From Phycisphaerales bacterium (GTDB lineage: Bacteria; Planctomycetota; Phycisphaerae; Phycisphaerales; UBA1924): a stretch of DNA of 64,000 nucleotides. The stretch spans positions 89,168 to 153,167 of the forward strand of contig CAJPFG010000004.1 of assembly GCA_905339235.1 (NCBI GenBank). The letters run 5' to 3'. This document shows positions 11,167 through 20,986 of the stretch, piece by piece (position 1 is the stretch's first letter; each line of letters begins with the position of its first letter). Made by a program: the position numbers and the translations under genes. The notes under the pieces are model-generated. The model was given only the letters and a program-made list of their open reading frames with translations. It had not been told where the DNA came from and did not search any database.

Positions 11167-11309
11167 TCGGGCGAACAAGGACTTCGCGGTGCGGTGCTCA
11201 AGGTGCGAAGTTCCGCGCTTCCCGGCCCACCTTGCGCTTATCGGTCCAGACTCAACGCGCCGGATACCGGAACTCGCCCGTTCCGCGCCCCCCGGTCATT
11301 CACCGGTAG

Positions 11310-11885
11310 ACTCTTGTCCGCCAACTCTCAGAGTCCCAGGCCGAGATCGCGAACAAGAACGCCGAACTCGAGCGGCTCGCCACGACCGATTCGCTCACCG
11401 GATGCCTCAACCGCCGCGCCATGCTCGACCGCGCCAGCATGTACTGGGCGATTTCCATGCGCCGTCAGACGCCCGTCTCCTGCGTCATGGTGGACGTGGA
11501 CCACTTCAAGGCCGTCAACGACACCCACGGCCACCACACCGGCGATCTCGTGCTCAAGCAGGTCGCCGAACTCCTCCGCGCCACCGGCCGAACCGAGGAC
11601 GCCGTCGGACGCTACGGCGGCGAAGAGTTCTGCCTGATCCTGCCCGACACCGACACAGCCGGCGCAAAGGCCGTCGCCGAACGCCTTCGCGCCTCCATTG
11701 CCGCCACACCCATTCAGGGTGTTTCCATCACCGCCAGCCTCGGTGTCGCTGACAACCAGCGCGGCCGGCTCACCGTCGAGCAGGTCCTCCAGCGCGCCGA
11801 CGAAGCGCTCTACCGCGCCAAGCGGAGCGGCCGGAACCGCGTCGAACTCGCAGGCGACCCCGGCCCACGAAGCGCCGCGGCCTGA
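11310..11885 (+). pseudogene. N-terminally truncated GGDEF diguanylate cyclase
   Basis: The frame encodes an almost complete GGDEF domain that would make cyclic di-GMP: LATTDSLTGCLNRR, DVDHFKAVNDTHGHHTGD, the active-site signature RYGGEEF, and an RTED sequence five residues before it that fits the product-inhibition I-site (RxxD). Upstream of the domain a coiled-coil-like linker (SESQAEIANKNAELERL) is readable back to an in-frame stop ending at 11309. No ATG, GTG, TTG or CTG occurs in frame between that stop and the ATG at 11421, which lies inside the domain. The sensory N terminus and start are therefore missing, and the gene is probably a remnant. Translation from 11421 would lack the first conserved motif. 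Confidence 0.65.
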
Positions 11886-11975
11886 TCCGCCGCTTCGAAT
11901 CATTCTCAACTGCATGCACACGATTCTCCCGGCTGGCGGACCGCACTTTGCCTCCGTAGACTCCGCTCCCTACGA

Positions 11976-13547
11976 ATGCGAGTCATCATCCCAACAGAAG
12001 TCAGGCCCGGTGAACGTCGCGTCGCTGCCACGCCGCAAACGGTGCTGCGCCTCGCAAAGCATGGCCTCGAAGTCAGCGTGCAGGCCGGCGCCGGCCTCTC
12101 CCTGGGGCTCCCCGACAGCGCGTATGCCGAGGCCGGCGCCACGATCGTCGAAGACGCCCGCACTCTCTGGGCGCAGGCCGGCATCATCCTCAAAGTCCGC
12201 CCGCCCGAGCAACATCCGGCGCTGGGAGTGCACGAAGCCTCTCTCATCCCCGAAGGCGCCCTGCTCATTTGCTTTGTCTGGCCCGCCCAGAACCGCGATC
12301 TCCTCGACCGACTCCGCGCTCGCCGCGCTTCCGTGCTCGCCATGGACTCGGTGCCGAGGATTACCCGGGCTCAGAAGATGGACGCCCTCAGCGCGATGGC
12401 CAACATCGCCGGATACCGCGCCGTCATCGAGGCCGCCAATCAGTTCCCTCGCTTTTTCGCCGGCACCATGACCGCCGCCGGAAAGGTCGATCCCGCCAAG
12501 GTGTTGATCATCGGCGCCGGCGTGGCCGGCCTCGCAGCCATCGGCGCCGCACGCTCCCTGGGCGCCATCGTCCGCGCCTTCGACCCTCGCACCGCGACCC
12601 GGGACCAGGTCAAGAGCATGGGGGCCGATTACCTCGAACTCCCCATCAAGGAGGAGGCCGAAGGCGCCGGCGGCTACGCCAAAGAAGTCAGCAGCGCCTT
12701 CCTTCAGGCCGAGATGGCCCTCTTCGCCGCCCAAGCGATGGAAGTGGACATCATCATCACCACCGCCCTCATCCCCGGAAAGCCCGCCCCCAAACTCATC
12801 ACCGCCGGCATGGTCGAGAGCATGAAGCCTGGCTCCGTCATCGTCGATCTCGCGGCCGAGCAGGGCGGTAACTGCGCCATGACCCGGCCCGGCGAAGTCG
12901 TCGTCCACAAGGGCGTCACAATCGTCGGCTACACCGACCTCCCCAGCCGCATGGCCAGCCTCTCCAGCCAGTTGTACGGCACCACCGTCGTCACCCTCCT
13001 GGAAGAAGTCTGGAAAGACGGCAGGATCACCATCAACCTCGACGACCAGGTGGTCCGCGGCGCCCTCGTGGCCCACGAGGGCAAGATCACCTGGCCGCCT
13101 CCGACTCCCGCGCCCGCCCCACCGCCCGAACCCGGGGTCGCCGTCAAAGCGCCCAAGGTCGAGCAGAACCGGGTCAACCACCAGCCCGAGCCCAAACCAG
13201 CCTCCGGCGCAGTGGCCGCGCTCTGGGCCGTGCTCGGCGCCGCCGTCATGCTCGGCATCGGCGTGACAGCGCCCCCGACCTTCCTCGGGCACTTCACCGT
13301 TTTCGTGCTCGCCTGCTTCGTCGGCTGGCAGGTCGTGTGGAACGTCAAGCCCGCCCTCCACACCCCGCTCATGAGCGTCACCAACGCCATCAGCGGCATC
13401 ATCCTCATCGGGGGAATGCTGCAACTCGCCCACGCCCGGCTCGACGCCCCCACCATTCTCGGCGCCGTCGCCGTGCTCATCGCCACAATCAATATCGCCG
13501 GCGGGTTTCTCGTGACCCAGCGAATGCTCGCCATGTTCCATCGCTGA
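11976..13547 (+). CDS. pntA: NAD(P) transhydrogenase subunit alpha (fused E. coli-type)
   Basis: Proton-translocating transhydrogenase subunit binding NAD(H). The 523-residue product has the alanine dehydrogenase/PNT N-terminal domain ([20 protein letters not shown]), the NAD-binding fold [17 protein letters not shown] near residue 175, a proline-rich linker around residues 370-400, and four C-terminal membrane helices ending MLAMFHR. This is the one-piece layout of E. coli PntA rather than the split PntAA/PntAB of many other bacteria. pntB follows after 9 bp. The pair exchanges reducing power between NADH and NADPH using the proton gradient. Confidence 0.95.
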   Translation: MRVIIPTEVRPGERRVAATPQTVLRLAKHGLEVSVQAGAGLSLGLPDSAYAEAGATIVEDARTLWAQAGIILKVRPPEQHPALGVHEASLIPEGALLICFVWPAQNRDLLDRLRARRASVLAMDSVPRITRAQKMDALSAMANIAGYRAVIEAANQFPRFFAGTMTAAGKVDPAKVLIIGAGVAGLAAIGAARSLGAIVRAFDPRTATRDQVKSMGADYLELPIKEEAEGAGGYAKEVSSAFLQAEMALFAAQAMEVDIIITTALIPGKPAPKLITAGMVESMKPGSVIVDLAAEQGGNCAMTRPGEVVVHKGVTIVGYTDLPSRMASLSSQLYGTTVVTLLEEVWKDGRITINLDDQVVRGALVAHEGKITWPPPTPAPAPPPEPGVAVKAPKVEQNRVNHQPEPKPASGAVAALWAVLGAAVMLGIGVTAPPTFLGHFTVFVLACFVGWQVVWNVKPALHTPLMSVTNAISGIILIGGMLQLAHARLDAPTILGAVAVLIATINIAGGFLVTQRMLAMFHR

Positions 13548-13556
13548 AGACCCGCC

Positions 13557-14972
13557 ATGCTCGACAGCCTTCCAACCGCCGCCTACATCCTCGCGAGCGT
13601 GCTCTTCATCCTGAGCCTGGGCGGCCTCTCCCGCCAGGAAACTTCACGCCGCGGAAATCTCCTCGGCATCATCGGAATGCTCATCGCCCTCGCGGCCACC
13701 GCGGTAAGACTCGCCGCCGGCGAAGCGTTCGGCACTACCGGTTACGCGGCCCTGGCCGCCGCCGTCATCCCCGGCGCCGTCGTCGGCGCGGTCCTCGCCC
13801 GGCGCGTCCAGATGACCGCCATGCCCCAACTCGTCGCGATCCTCCACAGTTTCGTGGGGGCCGCCGCCGTGCTCGTCGGTATCGCTACGTTCCTCGGACC
13901 CCACTCCGAGCACATGACCCACAGCGAGCAGATCGTTCACCTCACCGAGATCTTTCTGGGCGTTTGCATCGGCTCGATCACCTTTACCGGCTCCGTGATC
14001 GCCTTCGGCAAACTCCAGGGCTTCATCTCCGGCAAGCCCCTCATGCTCCCCGGCAGGCACCTGCTCAACCTCTTCATGGTGCTCGCCACCATCAGCCTCG
14101 GAATCTGGTTCGAGCGCACCTCCCCCGAGCAGGCCCTGCTCCCGCTGCTCATCGCCACCGCCATCACCGGCGTCCTCGGCGCCCACTCCGTAATGGCGAT
14201 CGGCGGCGCCGACATGCCCGTCGTGGTCTCCATGCTCAACAGTTACTCGGGCTGGGCCGCCGCCGCGGCCGGCTTCATGCTCGGCAACGACCTGCTCATC
14301 GTCACCGGCGCCCTCGTCGGAAGCAGCGGCGCCATCCTCAGTTACATCATGTGCCGCGGCATGAACCGCTCCTTCATCAGCGTCATCATGGGCGGTTTCG
14401 GTACCGCCGAAGGCACCGCGCCCGCCGCCGGCGGCCCGCAGGGCGAGGTGCGTTCCATCGACGTCGCCGCCGCCACGAACCTCCTCCGCGAGTCCAAGGA
14501 CATCGTCATCGTCCCCGGCTACGGCCTCGCGGTCGCCCAGGCTCAGCACGCGCTGGCCGAGGTCGTCCGGCTGGTCCGTGATCGGGGCGCCCAGGTCCGC
14601 TTCGCCATCCATCCCGTCGCGGGGCGTCTCCCCGGGCACATGAATGTCCTCCTCGCCGAGGCGAACATCCCTTACGACATCGTCCTCGAAATGGACGAGA
14701 TCAACCACGACCTGCCCAAGTGCGACCTCGTCCTGGTCATCGGGGCCAACGACATCGTCAACCCCAGCGCTCAGGACGACCCCGGCAGCCCCATCGCCGG
14801 TATGCCCGTGCTCGAAGTTTGGAAGGCCGGAACCGTCATCGTCATGAAGCGAGGCATGGCCAGCGGCTATGCCGGGGTCGATAACCCCCTGTTCTACAAA
14901 GCGAACACTCGCCTGCTCTTCGGTGACGCCCGCAAAACCGTGGACGCGCTCCTGACCGCTCTCCGCGCCTGA
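13557..14972 (+). CDS. pntB: NAD(P) transhydrogenase subunit beta
   Basis: Membrane and NADP(H)-binding subunit of transhydrogenase, 471 residues. The N-terminal part holds about nine hydrophobic helices ([20 protein letters not shown] through [12 protein letters not shown]), and the C-terminal domain III contains the NADP-binding sequence [18 protein letters not shown] and the later [22 protein letters not shown] and [10 protein letters not shown] motifs. It lies nine bases behind pntA and completes the enzyme. No other gene follows in the same direction for 255 bp. Confidence 0.95.
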   Translation: MLDSLPTAAYILASVLFILSLGGLSRQETSRRGNLLGIIGMLIALAATAVRLAAGEAFGTTGYAALAAAVIPGAVVGAVLARRVQMTAMPQLVAILHSFVGAAAVLVGIATFLGPHSEHMTHSEQIVHLTEIFLGVCIGSITFTGSVIAFGKLQGFISGKPLMLPGRHLLNLFMVLATISLGIWFERTSPEQALLPLLIATAITGVLGAHSVMAIGGADMPVVVSMLNSYSGWAAAAAGFMLGNDLLIVTGALVGSSGAILSYIMCRGMNRSFISVIMGGFGTAEGTAPAAGGPQGEVRSIDVAAATNLLRESKDIVIVPGYGLAVAQAQHALAEVVRLVRDRGAQVRFAIHPVAGRLPGHMNVLLAEANIPYDIVLEMDEINHDLPKCDLVLVIGANDIVNPSAQDDPGSPIAGMPVLEVWKAGTVIVMKRGMASGYAGVDNPLFYKANTRLLFGDARKTVDALLTALRA

Positions 14973-15111
14973 TCCTCTCCAACCCGGTTCCCTCCCCAAA
15001 GCCTGAGAGACTTCAGGACCATCGACTCTCAAATCTGAGAATCCACCCTGGTCCGGGGCTTCAGATTCATCCAAAAGCGGCCTTCGAAGTCCTTTTCAAT
15101 CAAGGATCGTT

Positions 15112-15127
15112 TGGTATGGTATTTGCA
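15112..15127 (+). promoter_or_regulatory. Sigma54-type -24/-12 promoter before the tetraheme cytochrome gene
   Basis: The sequence TGGTATGGTATTTGCA has the invariant GG and GC exactly twelve bases apart, with TGG and TTTGCA matching the RpoN consensus TGGCAC-N5-TTGC. It lies about 100 bp before the ATG at 15228 in a 255-bp intergenic space. An NtrC-type activator is encoded at 28714 in this window. Confidence 0.65.
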
Positions 15128-15227
15128 CTCTTCTCCTTGGAAGGTCAAAAGGCGTCCGGATCGAACGAGGGTGTTCCCCGATCGGCACGGACAACCGAAT
15201 GACCCAGAGAAAACAGAGGGAAAAGCC

Positions 15228-15836
15228 ATGAAACTCAGGAACCTCTGGCTCGGAACAGCCGCAATCGTCGCCTTGGCGGGGACTAACGCGTTCGGCCAGA
15301 TCGGGATCTCCCGGCACAACTTCAGTTCTTACGGATGGTCGGGCGGCGAGATCTGCAAGCCGTGCCATACACCGCACTTCGCCACCATGGCATTCCCGTT
15401 GTGGAACCACGACCTCACCAACGCCACCTACACCATGCACGAGGGCGAAGGAACGGCCGCGGCCAACATCGACAGCCGCAGCCGCATGTGCCTGGGCTGC
15501 CACGACGGAACCGTCGCGCTCGACAGTTTCGGCGGGGCTACCGGCACCAACTTCATCGGACCGCTCGGAAACGTGGGCATCGACCTGACTGACGACCACC
15601 CGATCGGCTCTGACGCGATCTACCCCACCGCCGCCAGCACCAGTTTCAACCCGCAGGACGCCAGCCACCGCGTCGGCGGCCTGCGCCTTCGCTCTTGGAT
15701 CAACCCCAGCGGCGTGGAAGAGTACGTGGTGGGCTGCTCCACCTGCCACGCGGTCCACAACACCGGCAACTATGGCCACATGCTCCGCATGAGCAACGCG
15801 TCCAGCGCCCTGTGCCTGACGTGCCACATCAAGTAA
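15228..15836 (+). CDS. Periplasmic tetraheme c-type cytochrome (doubled CXXCH type)
   Basis: The 202-residue product has a Sec signal peptide (LGTAAIVALAGTNAFGQ) and four heme sites: CKPCH, CLGCH, CSTCH and CLTCH. Its layout (heme, ~55 residues with PLWNH, heme with DGTVALDS, a DDHPIG segment, then a closely spaced heme pair at the C terminus) closely resembles the N-terminal half of the 12-site cytochrome encoded at 20983. AGAGGG precedes the ATG at 15228; an upstream in-frame start at 15111 would bury the signal peptide. A sigma54-type promoter lies upstream and a strong terminator downstream, so the gene seems to be its own transcription unit. Confidence 0.88.
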   Translation: MKLRNLWLGTAAIVALAGTNAFGQIGISRHNFSSYGWSGGEICKPCHTPHFATMAFPLWNHDLTNATYTMHEGEGTAAANIDSRSRMCLGCHDGTVALDSFGGATGTNFIGPLGNVGIDLTDDHPIGSDAIYPTAASTSFNPQDASHRVGGLRLRSWINPSGVEEYVVGCSTCHAVHNTGNYGHMLRMSNASSALCLTCHIK

Positions 15837-15876
15837 CCCTCTCTTGATCGAGAGTCCCGATCCAGGGTTCTGTTGA

Positions 15877-15928
15877 GATCGCCCCGGCGCCGCAGTGGGT
15901 GCAGCCCAGCGCCGGGGTGATCCTTTTT
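15877..15928 (+). terminator. Rho-independent terminator after the tetraheme cytochrome gene
   Basis: A 14-bp inverted repeat (GATCGCCCCGGCGC at 15877 and its complement at 15909, one G-U pair) with an 18-nt loop is followed by TTTTT at 15924. It ends transcription 40 bp behind the cytochrome stop and separates it from the NHL/barrel operon. Confidence 0.85.
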
Positions 15929-16017
15929 GACGGACGCACCCCACGGCCGCGCCAGTCGTCGCTATATTGGCATCCCGTTTGTTCTCTTCCTGATGTCCCC
16001 ATCAGGAGCACCCCCAC

Positions 16018-17280
16018 ATGACCAGACCCTGGAACACCCACCTGCTCCGCACCGCGCTCACCGGCTGCCTCTGCCTGCTCCTGAGCGCCTGCGCAAGCAC
16101 CCCGGCCGCCGACGCACGCCCGTCGAATGCCGCCCGCTCGTACGCGTTCTGGCCGTTGTTTCCCGCCGATCCACGCATCCAGTTCCTGCGCTCTTTCGGG
16201 AGCAGCGACGACCTCGCCCCCAGGAAGGCCAGCGGGCTGGAGTCCATCGTCTTCGGCAAGGAAGTCACGCAGGAGGCCATGATCAACAAGCCCTACGGCC
16301 TGACCATGAAAGGAGGCAAGATCTACGTGTGCGACATGCGGGCCGGCTCGCTCGTCGTGCTCGACCTACTCAAAAAGCAGACCCGCCTGGTCGGCGTGGC
16401 GGGCTCCGGCCGTCTCACTCACCCCGTGGCCGTGGCCATCGCCGATGACGGCATGATCTACGTCGCCGAGAGCGACCGCGGCGCCATCATCGTCTTCGAC
16501 GCCAGAGAACGCTACTCCTACTCCATGGGCTTCCAGAAGTTCAAGCCCGTCTCTCTCGCCCTCCACGGCGACCGCCTCTACGCATGCGACATGGCAGGGC
16601 AGGTCGTCCAGATCTTCGACCGCAAATCCGGTAGTCACCTGGGATCCATCGGATCAGTGGGCGACGAGGACGGGCAGTTCCGCCTGCCCCTGGGGGTCGC
16701 CACCGACGCCGAGGGAAACGTGTACGCCGTTGACATGATGAGGGGCCGCGTCCAGAAGTTCTCTCCCGACGGCCGGTTCATCGCCGGAGTCGGCACGATC
16801 GGTGACACGCCCGGCACGTTCGCCCGCCCCAAGCACATCGCGGTGGACGCCGACGGCATCGTCTATGTTGTGGACGCCGCGTTCCAGAACGTCCAGATGT
16901 TCGACGACCAACTCCGCCTTCTGATGGCCTTCGGCGCCGCGGGAGACTTCCCCGGGTCGATGAACCTGCCGGCCGGAATCTGCGTGGTTGAAGACGGCGC
17001 ACAACTCTTCGCGGATGCCCTCCATCCGGGTTTCGCCGCCACGCGGCTCGTCGCCGTCACGAACCAGTTCGGCTCTGCCAAGGTCTCGGTCTACGCCTTG
17101 GGACAGGCACGCGAGGGATACACCGCCGCGGACCTCGCCAAGTCCGCAGCCAAGGTCTCGCCGGGCACCGGCGCCACCCCTGACACGCTTCAACTCCAGG
17201 AACTCGGACAGGAGCCCGAGCCCACGCCGGCCCCCGCTCCCGAAGTTCAACCTACCGCCCCGCCCGTCAGCCCGAAGTAA
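16018..17280 (+). CDS. NHL-repeat beta-propeller lipoprotein
   Basis: The 420-residue product has a lipoprotein signal (GCLCLLLSACAS, lipobox LSAC) and repeated NHL-type blades, for example PLGVATDAEGNVYAVDMMRGRVQKFSPDG reduced here to its core GNVYAVD...RVQKF, and GIVYVVDAAFQNVQMF. About six blades form a likely beta-propeller between residues 60 and 350. The C terminus is a Pro/Glu-rich tail. It is paralogous to the NHL lipoprotein at 19940: both share a segment ending in FGKE before the first blade. The gene opens a compact run with a pentaheme lipoprotein and a beta-barrel, which suggests a scaffold on the outer face of a cytochrome conduit. Confidence 0.82.
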   Translation: MTRPWNTHLLRTALTGCLCLLLSACASTPAADARPSNAARSYAFWPLFPADPRIQFLRSFGSSDDLAPRKASGLESIVFGKEVTQEAMINKPYGLTMKGGKIYVCDMRAGSLVVLDLLKKQTRLVGVAGSGRLTHPVAVAIADDGMIYVAESDRGAIIVFDARERYSYSMGFQKFKPVSLALHGDRLYACDMAGQVVQIFDRKSGSHLGSIGSVGDEDGQFRLPLGVATDAEGNVYAVDMMRGRVQKFSPDGRFIAGVGTIGDTPGTFARPKHIAVDADGIVYVVDAAFQNVQMFDDQLRLLMAFGAAGDFPGSMNLPAGICVVEDGAQLFADALHPGFAATRLVAVTNQFGSAKVSVYALGQAREGYTAADLAKSAAKVSPGTGATPDTLQLQELGQEPEPTPAPAPEVQPTAPPVSPK

Positions 17281-17298
17281 TCACGGAGACGATCGCGG

Positions 17299-17919
17299 AT
17301 GTCCCGCATACGCGGCCGCCCCCCTGCACATCACCGCGGAGCCCGTGTGGCCGCGGGGCTTCTCGCGGTGGGACTTCTCGCCCTCGCGGCGTGGCCGGGC
17401 TGCACCGTCACCAAAACAAACTACCGGACGCTCAGTTTCTTCTTCGACGGCGTCCCCGACCCCGACCTTCCCACCGGCTCCATCGACCCCGCCACCGGCG
17501 CCGTCCGCGCCGTCGCCAGCCTCTCCGTTCATCCTCCCTACGCGGAGGAAAAATGCAGCGAGTGCCACAAGTCGCGCCTCCGCATGTCCAGGAATGACTC
17601 GGGCCTCTGCGCCAACTGCCACGCCGGAAAAAGCAGCGAGCACCAACGCATGCACGGCCCGGTCGCGGCGGGCGCGTGCTTGTGGTGCCACCACCCCCAC
17701 GAATCCGCGCAGAAACACCTGCTCCGCGACAATGACCGCGCCGTCTGCTCGCAATGCCACACGCCTCGCCTGCTGAACTCCGTCCGGGTCCCCGAGCACG
17801 CCGATGAGTCCCGCGCATGTTTGGAGTGCCACGTCGGCCACGGGGGGGACAGGCCGTTCCTGCTCCGCCAGGACGCCGCCACGGCCCAAACGCCCCCCGC
17901 GACTCCGGAGGCCCCATAG
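17299..17919 (+). CDS. Pentaheme c-type cytochrome, probable lipoprotein
   Basis: The 206-residue product has an Arg/His-rich N terminus, a hydrophobic segment ending in AAWPGC that may be a lipobox, and five CXXCH motifs: CSECH, CANCH, CLWCH, CSQCH and CLECH, in doubled-CXXCH style with histidines such as MHGP and HHPHES that could be distal ligands. The following beta-barrel gene begins six bases behind its stop, so the two are translationally close. A small multiheme protein next to a large barrel is what an outer-membrane porin-cytochrome conduit requires; this assignment is inferred from context. Confidence 0.85.
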   Translation: MSRIRGRPPAHHRGARVAAGLLAVGLLALAAWPGCTVTKTNYRTLSFFFDGVPDPDLPTGSIDPATGAVRAVASLSVHPPYAEEKCSECHKSRLRMSRNDSGLCANCHAGKSSEHQRMHGPVAAGACLWCHHPHESAQKHLLRDNDRAVCSQCHTPRLLNSVRVPEHADESRACLECHVGHGGDRPFLLRQDAATAQTPPATPEAP

Positions 17920-17924
17920 CCCTC

Positions 17925-19937
17925 GTGCGCGCACGCCCCCTCCAACTCCTGCTCGCGGCGGCCGCCACGGCCTCGGCCGCGCACGCGCAGAAAGCCACCG
18001 ACGATGGTCCCGTCGTCGTCGGCGAGAGCCGGGGTCACTGGAAAGCCTTCGATCTGCAACGGCTCAACGCGGGCATCGAGTTCCTCGGGCGACACCGCTC
18101 CGACAAACTCTCCGTGAGCAACGAACCCGACCGCACCGACACCGAGACCCTCCTGCGCGAACTCTTCGGCATCTCCGGCCAGGCGTACATCGGGCACAAA
18201 AACCTCATCGACCTCACCGGCAGCGCCCGTCTGGGGCTCGAAGACCGCTTCCTCGACAGCGACACCCTCGGTGCCCAGGATCACAGCAGCGACTTCTCCA
18301 ATCTGTTCGATCTCAACGCCCACTTCCTCGCCAACAGCAAGGTCCCCTTCGACCTCTACACCCGACGTGAAGAGCAGTTCCTCGACCAGGACTTCTCCTC
18401 CTCCCTCACCACGACCACCTTCGAAACTGGCGCCGCGGCCCACATCCAGTCGGGCCGCGCACCCACCAACATCCGCGCCTTCCACCTCGAAACCGACCAG
18501 AACGACCAACTCGGACTGTTCGACTACTCCCTCGTGCAGAACACCTTCGCCGCCCAGTCGAACCTCGTGATCTCCGAGCGGCACCGTCTCGAGGTCCAGT
18601 ATTCCTTCGACGACGTCAGCGAAACTCGCCCCGGCGGCTTTGAGAATGACTATCTCCGTCACGATCTCCTTCTGTCCGACGTCCTCAACTTCGACGCCAA
18701 ACTCCCCCGCGAACTGCGGTCCTATCTCCGGTACTTCAACCAGGACGGCGACTCCGGACAGGAAATCCTCCGACTCGACGAGCAACTTCTCCTCACGCAC
18801 ACCGATCGGTTCGAGTCGCGGTACAACTTCTCCGCCGAGCGACAGGCCCGCGGCGACGCCGATCAGAGCACCGTCCGCGGGTCGGCCCTCCTTCGGCACA
18901 AACTGTTCGAAAGTCTCGTCAGCACGGGCTCGGTCGGCGGACAGTGGCTCTCCTCCTCCTCCGACTTCACCAGCAACGAGTGGTTCGTGCAGGGCGGGCT
19001 CGAGTACACCAAGAAAGTGCCCAGGGGCCGCCTGAACGCCAGCATCGGCGGCACGTTCACTACGCAGCACAACGGCGAGCAGGGCGGCACGCTCGTGGTC
19101 ATCGACGAACCGCACACCTTCAACGACCCCTTCCCGATCATCCTCTCTCGCCGCAATATCGTGCAGGGCTCGGTCGTGGTGACCGCCGCAGGCGGGTTCC
19201 CCACCTATCAGGAAAACGTCGAGTACACCATCGACTACTTCGCCGACCGGGCGGAGATCCGCGTCATCGTCGGCTCGGGAATCTCCGATGGCCAGACCCT
19301 CCTCATCGACTACGACGTTGGGCCCGTACCCGCCTCCGACATCGACACGCTCTCACTCACCGCCTCGGCCCGATACACCGTCTCGGAGGGCTACCTGCGA
19401 GGCATCTCCATCTACTCGATCTACCGCTCGCAGGACCACAGCCTCGACGCCGCCGACCCCAGCCGTTTCGTCCTCGACGACACCACGAACCTCCTCTACG
19501 GCATCGAATACCGGCGAGAGGGCCTCCACCTCCGCGCCGAGCGCGAGAGCCACGACAGCACCGTCAACCCCTACGACACCACCCGGCTCCAGGCGTTCTA
19601 CGACTACCGCTTCTCCCGCGGCTCGTCCCTCGGGCTCGATGCCACCCACGAGATCATCGACTACACCGATCCTGTCAATCAGGTGACGTTTTCCCGTCTC
19701 AGCGCCCGCTGGAACCAGAAGGTCGCCCGGGAGTTCGACCTCACCCTCCGAGTGGATTTTCGCGACGAATCCAACGATCTCCGAGGCGACACTCAGGGCA
19801 TCGATCAGAGCCTCTCGCTCCGGTGGCGCCGCCGCCAGACCTCCGCCTACGCCACCATCCGAAACACGCTCCTCGAAACAGGAGAATCCGACAGAGTTTC
19901 GCAGTTCTTTGAGTTGGGCCTTCGGAGGGACTTCTAA
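17925..19937 (+). CDS. Large outer-membrane beta-barrel protein
   Basis: From the GTG at 17925 the 670-residue product begins with a signal peptide (PLQLLLAAAATASAAHAQ) and consists of long amphipathic beta-strands with alternating polar and aromatic residues (RLEVQYSFDDVSETR, RGSSLGLDATHEIIDYT). It ends in LGLRRDF; a terminal Phe after alternating residues is the outer-membrane insertion signal recognised by BamA. The GTG is chosen because GGAG lies upstream and the preceding stop is six bases before; an upstream TTG at 17817 would overlap the cytochrome gene and spoil the signal. No family is recognised. Flanked by a pentaheme lipoprotein and NHL proteins, it is a candidate electron-conduit barrel. 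Confidence 0.8.
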   Translation: MRARPLQLLLAAAATASAAHAQKATDDGPVVVGESRGHWKAFDLQRLNAGIEFLGRHRSDKLSVSNEPDRTDTETLLRELFGISGQAYIGHKNLIDLTGSARLGLEDRFLDSDTLGAQDHSSDFSNLFDLNAHFLANSKVPFDLYTRREEQFLDQDFSSSLTTTTFETGAAAHIQSGRAPTNIRAFHLETDQNDQLGLFDYSLVQNTFAAQSNLVISERHRLEVQYSFDDVSETRPGGFENDYLRHDLLLSDVLNFDAKLPRELRSYLRYFNQDGDSGQEILRLDEQLLLTHTDRFESRYNFSAERQARGDADQSTVRGSALLRHKLFESLVSTGSVGGQWLSSSSDFTSNEWFVQGGLEYTKKVPRGRLNASIGGTFTTQHNGEQGGTLVVIDEPHTFNDPFPIILSRRNIVQGSVVVTAAGGFPTYQENVEYTIDYFADRAEIRVIVGSGISDGQTLLIDYDVGPVPASDIDTLSLTASARYTVSEGYLRGISIYSIYRSQDHSLDAADPSRFVLDDTTNLLYGIEYRREGLHLRAERESHDSTVNPYDTTRLQAFYDYRFSRGSSLGLDATHEIIDYTDPVNQVTFSRLSARWNQKVAREFDLTLRVDFRDESNDLRGDTQGIDQSLSLRWRRRQTSAYATIRNTLLETGESDRVSQFFELGLRRDF

Positions 19938-19939
19938 GA

Positions 19940-20986
19940 TTGATCCATCCCATGCGCCTTTCACTCGTCATCCTCCCCCTCCTGCTCGCCTGTCTGACCG
20001 CCTGCACCAGGCCCGCGGGCGTCCTGTTCGAGCCCGCAAGTTCCGTGCACGCCTGGCCCACCCCGCCCGACGAGGCCCGGATCCGCTACGTCGGCGAGAT
20101 CCGCAGCGAGAGCGATCTCAAGCCCGCCCGCGGCGTGGGCGAATCCATCGGCCGCTTTCTCTTCGGAAAGGAGACCCCCAAGGGCATGGTCGGCCCGCTC
20201 GGAGTCTGCACCGACGGCGGTGACCTCGTCTTCATCGCCGACCCCAACGCTCAGACCCTCCACGTCTTCGACCTCGCGTCGCGCCGATACCGCCAGTGGA
20301 CGCCCCCGCCCAAGAGCCCTCGGTTCGTGCAACCGATCGCCGTTGCCTTCGACGCCGGCCGCGTGCTCGTCTCCGACTCCGCGGCCGGGGTGATCTTCGA
20401 GTTCGACACCAAGGGAGTGTTCCGTGGTCTGCTCGGCGAGGGCGTCCTCCAGCGCCCCTGCGGATTGGCCGTCGAACCCGGCAGCGGCAACATTTTCGTC
20501 GCCGACGCCGCCGCTCATCAGATCGTCGTCCTTTCTCCCGACGGCACCGAATCGGCACGCATCGGCTCACGCGGCCAGGACGCCGGACGATTCAACTTCC
20601 CCACCTACGTCGCTTTCGACAGCCGCGCCCGCCTCTACGTCTCTGATTCCCTCAACTTTCGCGTGCAGGTCTTCGGCCCGCACGTGGAGTTCATCCGCGA
20701 GATCGGCCGAAAGGGCGATATGCCCGGTTACTTTGCCCAACCCAAGGGCATCGCCCTGGACCCCGAAGACCACCTGTACGTGGTGGACGCCAACTTCGAA
20801 GCCGTTCAGGTCTTTGATCCGGACGGAAACCTGCTCATGACCTTCGGCCACGAAGGGCGCGGCCCGGGAGAGTTCTGGCTGCCCGTCGGAATCTCCGCCG
20901 ACCCGAAGGGCCGGCTCTGGATCGCCGATTCATACAATCGAAGAGTCCAGGTCTTCCAATACCTGCCCGCCGGAGGAAACCCATGA
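19940..20986 (+). CDS. Second NHL-repeat beta-propeller lipoprotein
   Basis: The product (348 residues from the TTG at 19940, 344 from the ATG at 19952) has a lipobox (LLACLTAC) and about six NHL blades, such as NIFVADAAAHQIVVLSPDG and LYVSDSLNFRVQVFGP. The TTG has GGAGGG ten bases upstream, whereas the ATG has none, so I use the TTG; the difference is four residues. It resembles the NHL lipoprotein at 16018, including a shared FGKE segment. Its stop overlaps the start of the 12-site cytochrome by four bases, so the two proteins are probably made in fixed ratio and act together. Confidence 0.82.
   Translation: MIHPMRLSLVILPLLLACLTACTRPAGVLFEPASSVHAWPTPPDEARIRYVGEIRSESDLKPARGVGESIGRFLFGKETPKGMVGPLGVCTDGGDLVFIADPNAQTLHVFDLASRRYRQWTPPPKSPRFVQPIAVAFDAGRVLVSDSAAGVIFEFDTKGVFRGLLGEGVLQRPCGLAVEPGSGNIFVADAAAHQIVVLSPDGTESARIGSRGQDAGRFNFPTYVAFDSRARLYVSDSLNFRVQVFGPHVEFIREIGRKGDMPGYFAQPKGIALDPEDHLYVVDANFEAVQVFDPDGNLLMTFGHEGRGPGEFWLPVGISADPKGRLWIADSYNRRVQVFQYLPAGGNP

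Noticed and set aside
15002..15040. Small hairpins CCTGA...TCAGG and TCTCA...TGAGA behind pntB
   Set aside because: Stems of five base pairs without a T-run are not enough to call a terminator.
11970..15074. Long minus-strand frames opposite pntA and pntB
   Set aside because: The plus-strand proteins match transhydrogenase subunits along their whole length.
15968..15983. Fourth sigma54-like site TGGCATCCCGTTTGTT before the NHL operon
   Set aside because: The spacing is right but the invariant GC at -12 is GT. I kept only the three sites with both GG and GC.
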